Shown: positions 63,720 through 64,000 of the stretch, one piece after another
Layout of the letters: each line of letters starts with the position of its first letter
How positions within the stretch are numbered: position 1 is the stretch's first letter
Source: Acidovorax sp.
Lineage (GTDB): Bacteria > Pseudomonadota > Gammaproteobacteria > Burkholderiales > Burkholderiaceae_C
Direction of reading: 5' to 3'
Assembly: GCA_031277855.1 (NCBI GenBank)
Contig: JAITLO010000039.1
Span: 124,001-188,000 of the forward strand
Length of the DNA: 64,000 nucleotides
Position numbers and translations under genes: made by a program
Notes under the pieces: model-generated
Databases searched by the model: none
What the model saw: the letters and a program-made list of their open reading frames with translations, nothing else
Told to the model about the DNA's origin: nothing

Positions 63720-64000
63720 ATGGATTATGTAATTTCGCTATTGGGGCCCATGACCGATGGAGCCCTGGTTACTCTCAAACTGTTTGTCATCACGCTGGTG
63801 CTGTCCATCCCTCTGGGGTTGGCGCTGGCGCTGATGCGTATCTCCCGCTTCCAGGCGCTGAGCTCCCTGGTCGGGGGCTATATCTGGCTGATGCGGGGCA
63901 CACCGCTGATGCTGCAGCTGCTGTTTGTCTACTACGCCCTGCCTTTTGTGCCGGGCGTGGGCATTCGCCTGCCCGACTTCCCGGCCGCCGTGGTGGCCTT
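63720..64000 (+). CDS. Polar amino-acid ABC transporter permease, 5' part
   Basis: The ATG at 63720 starts MDYVISLLGPMTDGALVTLK and continues LFVITLVLSIPLGLALALMR, then SLVGGYIWLMRGTPLMLQLLFVYYALPFVPGVGIRLPDFPA to the window edge. Three hydrophobic segments and the YxWLxRGTPLxLQL loop are typical of HisM/GlnP-type permeases (HEQRO family). The gene continues past 64000. It should work with the receptor at 62569. Confidence 0.92.
   Translation, partial: MDYVISLLGPMTDGALVTLKLFVITLVLSIPLGLALALMRISRFQALSSLVGGYIWLMRGTPLMLQLLFVYYALPFVPGVGIRLPDFPAAVVA

Overview
The window looks like a chromosomal segment of a Comamonadaceae betaproteobacterium (Comamonas, Delftia or Acidovorax-like). The evidence is the high GC content, two Omp32-type porins, a Bug-family (TctC-like) solute receptor, the DUF1415, DUF2164 and DUF3293 proteins, paired cyanophycin synthetases and the style of the intergenic palindromic repeats. 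I see no prophage, CRISPR array, rRNA or tRNA. The only transposase-like gene appears domesticated.

Layout. 1-0.4 kb: 3' end of an EamA/RhtA exporter. 0.6-8.5 kb: a cyanophycin locus. A complete cyanophycin synthetase and a second one with a degenerate Mur-ligase half lie on the minus strand. Diverging from them are an ABC exporter with a zinc-ribbon N-terminus and a DUF1854 protein. 8.7-17.2 kb: housekeeping and small genes (EF-hand protein, 5'-nucleotidase, GST, LLM oxidoreductase with a WYL regulator, cobS-cobC, ilvA behind a leader terminator). 17.6-21 kb: OsmC protein and two porins, the second with a long Ala-rich insert. 21-24.5 kb: hexR-like regulator divergent from tal-pgi. 25-28.7 kb: nrdA-nrdB-yfaE, a class Ia ribonucleotide reductase operon very close to the enterobacterial type, behind paired NrdR boxes. 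28.9-31.1 kb: groES-groEL with sigma-32-like promoter and CIRCE. 31.3-35.6 kb: aroB, dgt, DUF1415 protein, methyltransferase. 35.8-38.8 kb: two tandem alkaline phosphatases behind a Pho-box-like repeat. 38.8-43.8 kb: response regulator/histidine kinase pair and a TonB-dependent receptor. 44.1-54.2 kb: a ten-gene minus-strand 3-oxoadipate cluster (pcaI, pcaJ, pcaF, pcaD, cyclase, YciI, SDR, AtoE transporter, catC, Bug receptor) divergent from an IclR regulator. 54.3-61.8 kb: RayT-like protein and gltBD, with NtrC-like boxes upstream and a duplicated gltD tail downstream. 61.9-64 kb: DUF3293 protein and the start of a polar amino-acid ABC transporter.

Metabolic theme: nitrogen and carbon storage and entry. 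Cyanophycin (an Asp/Arg reserve), glutamate synthase, an amino-acid ABC importer, phosphate scavenging and aromatic-acid degradation lie side by side, but they read as independent transcription units.

The least expected signals are non-coding. A repeat of about 100 bp occurs six times, each copy 0-8 nt after a stop codon and in the same orientation relative to the gene. A separate 119-bp element with 16-bp terminal inverted repeats also abuts a stop codon. A 22-codon second copy of the gltD 3' end, nearly all synonymous changes, looks like a scar of allelic replacement.
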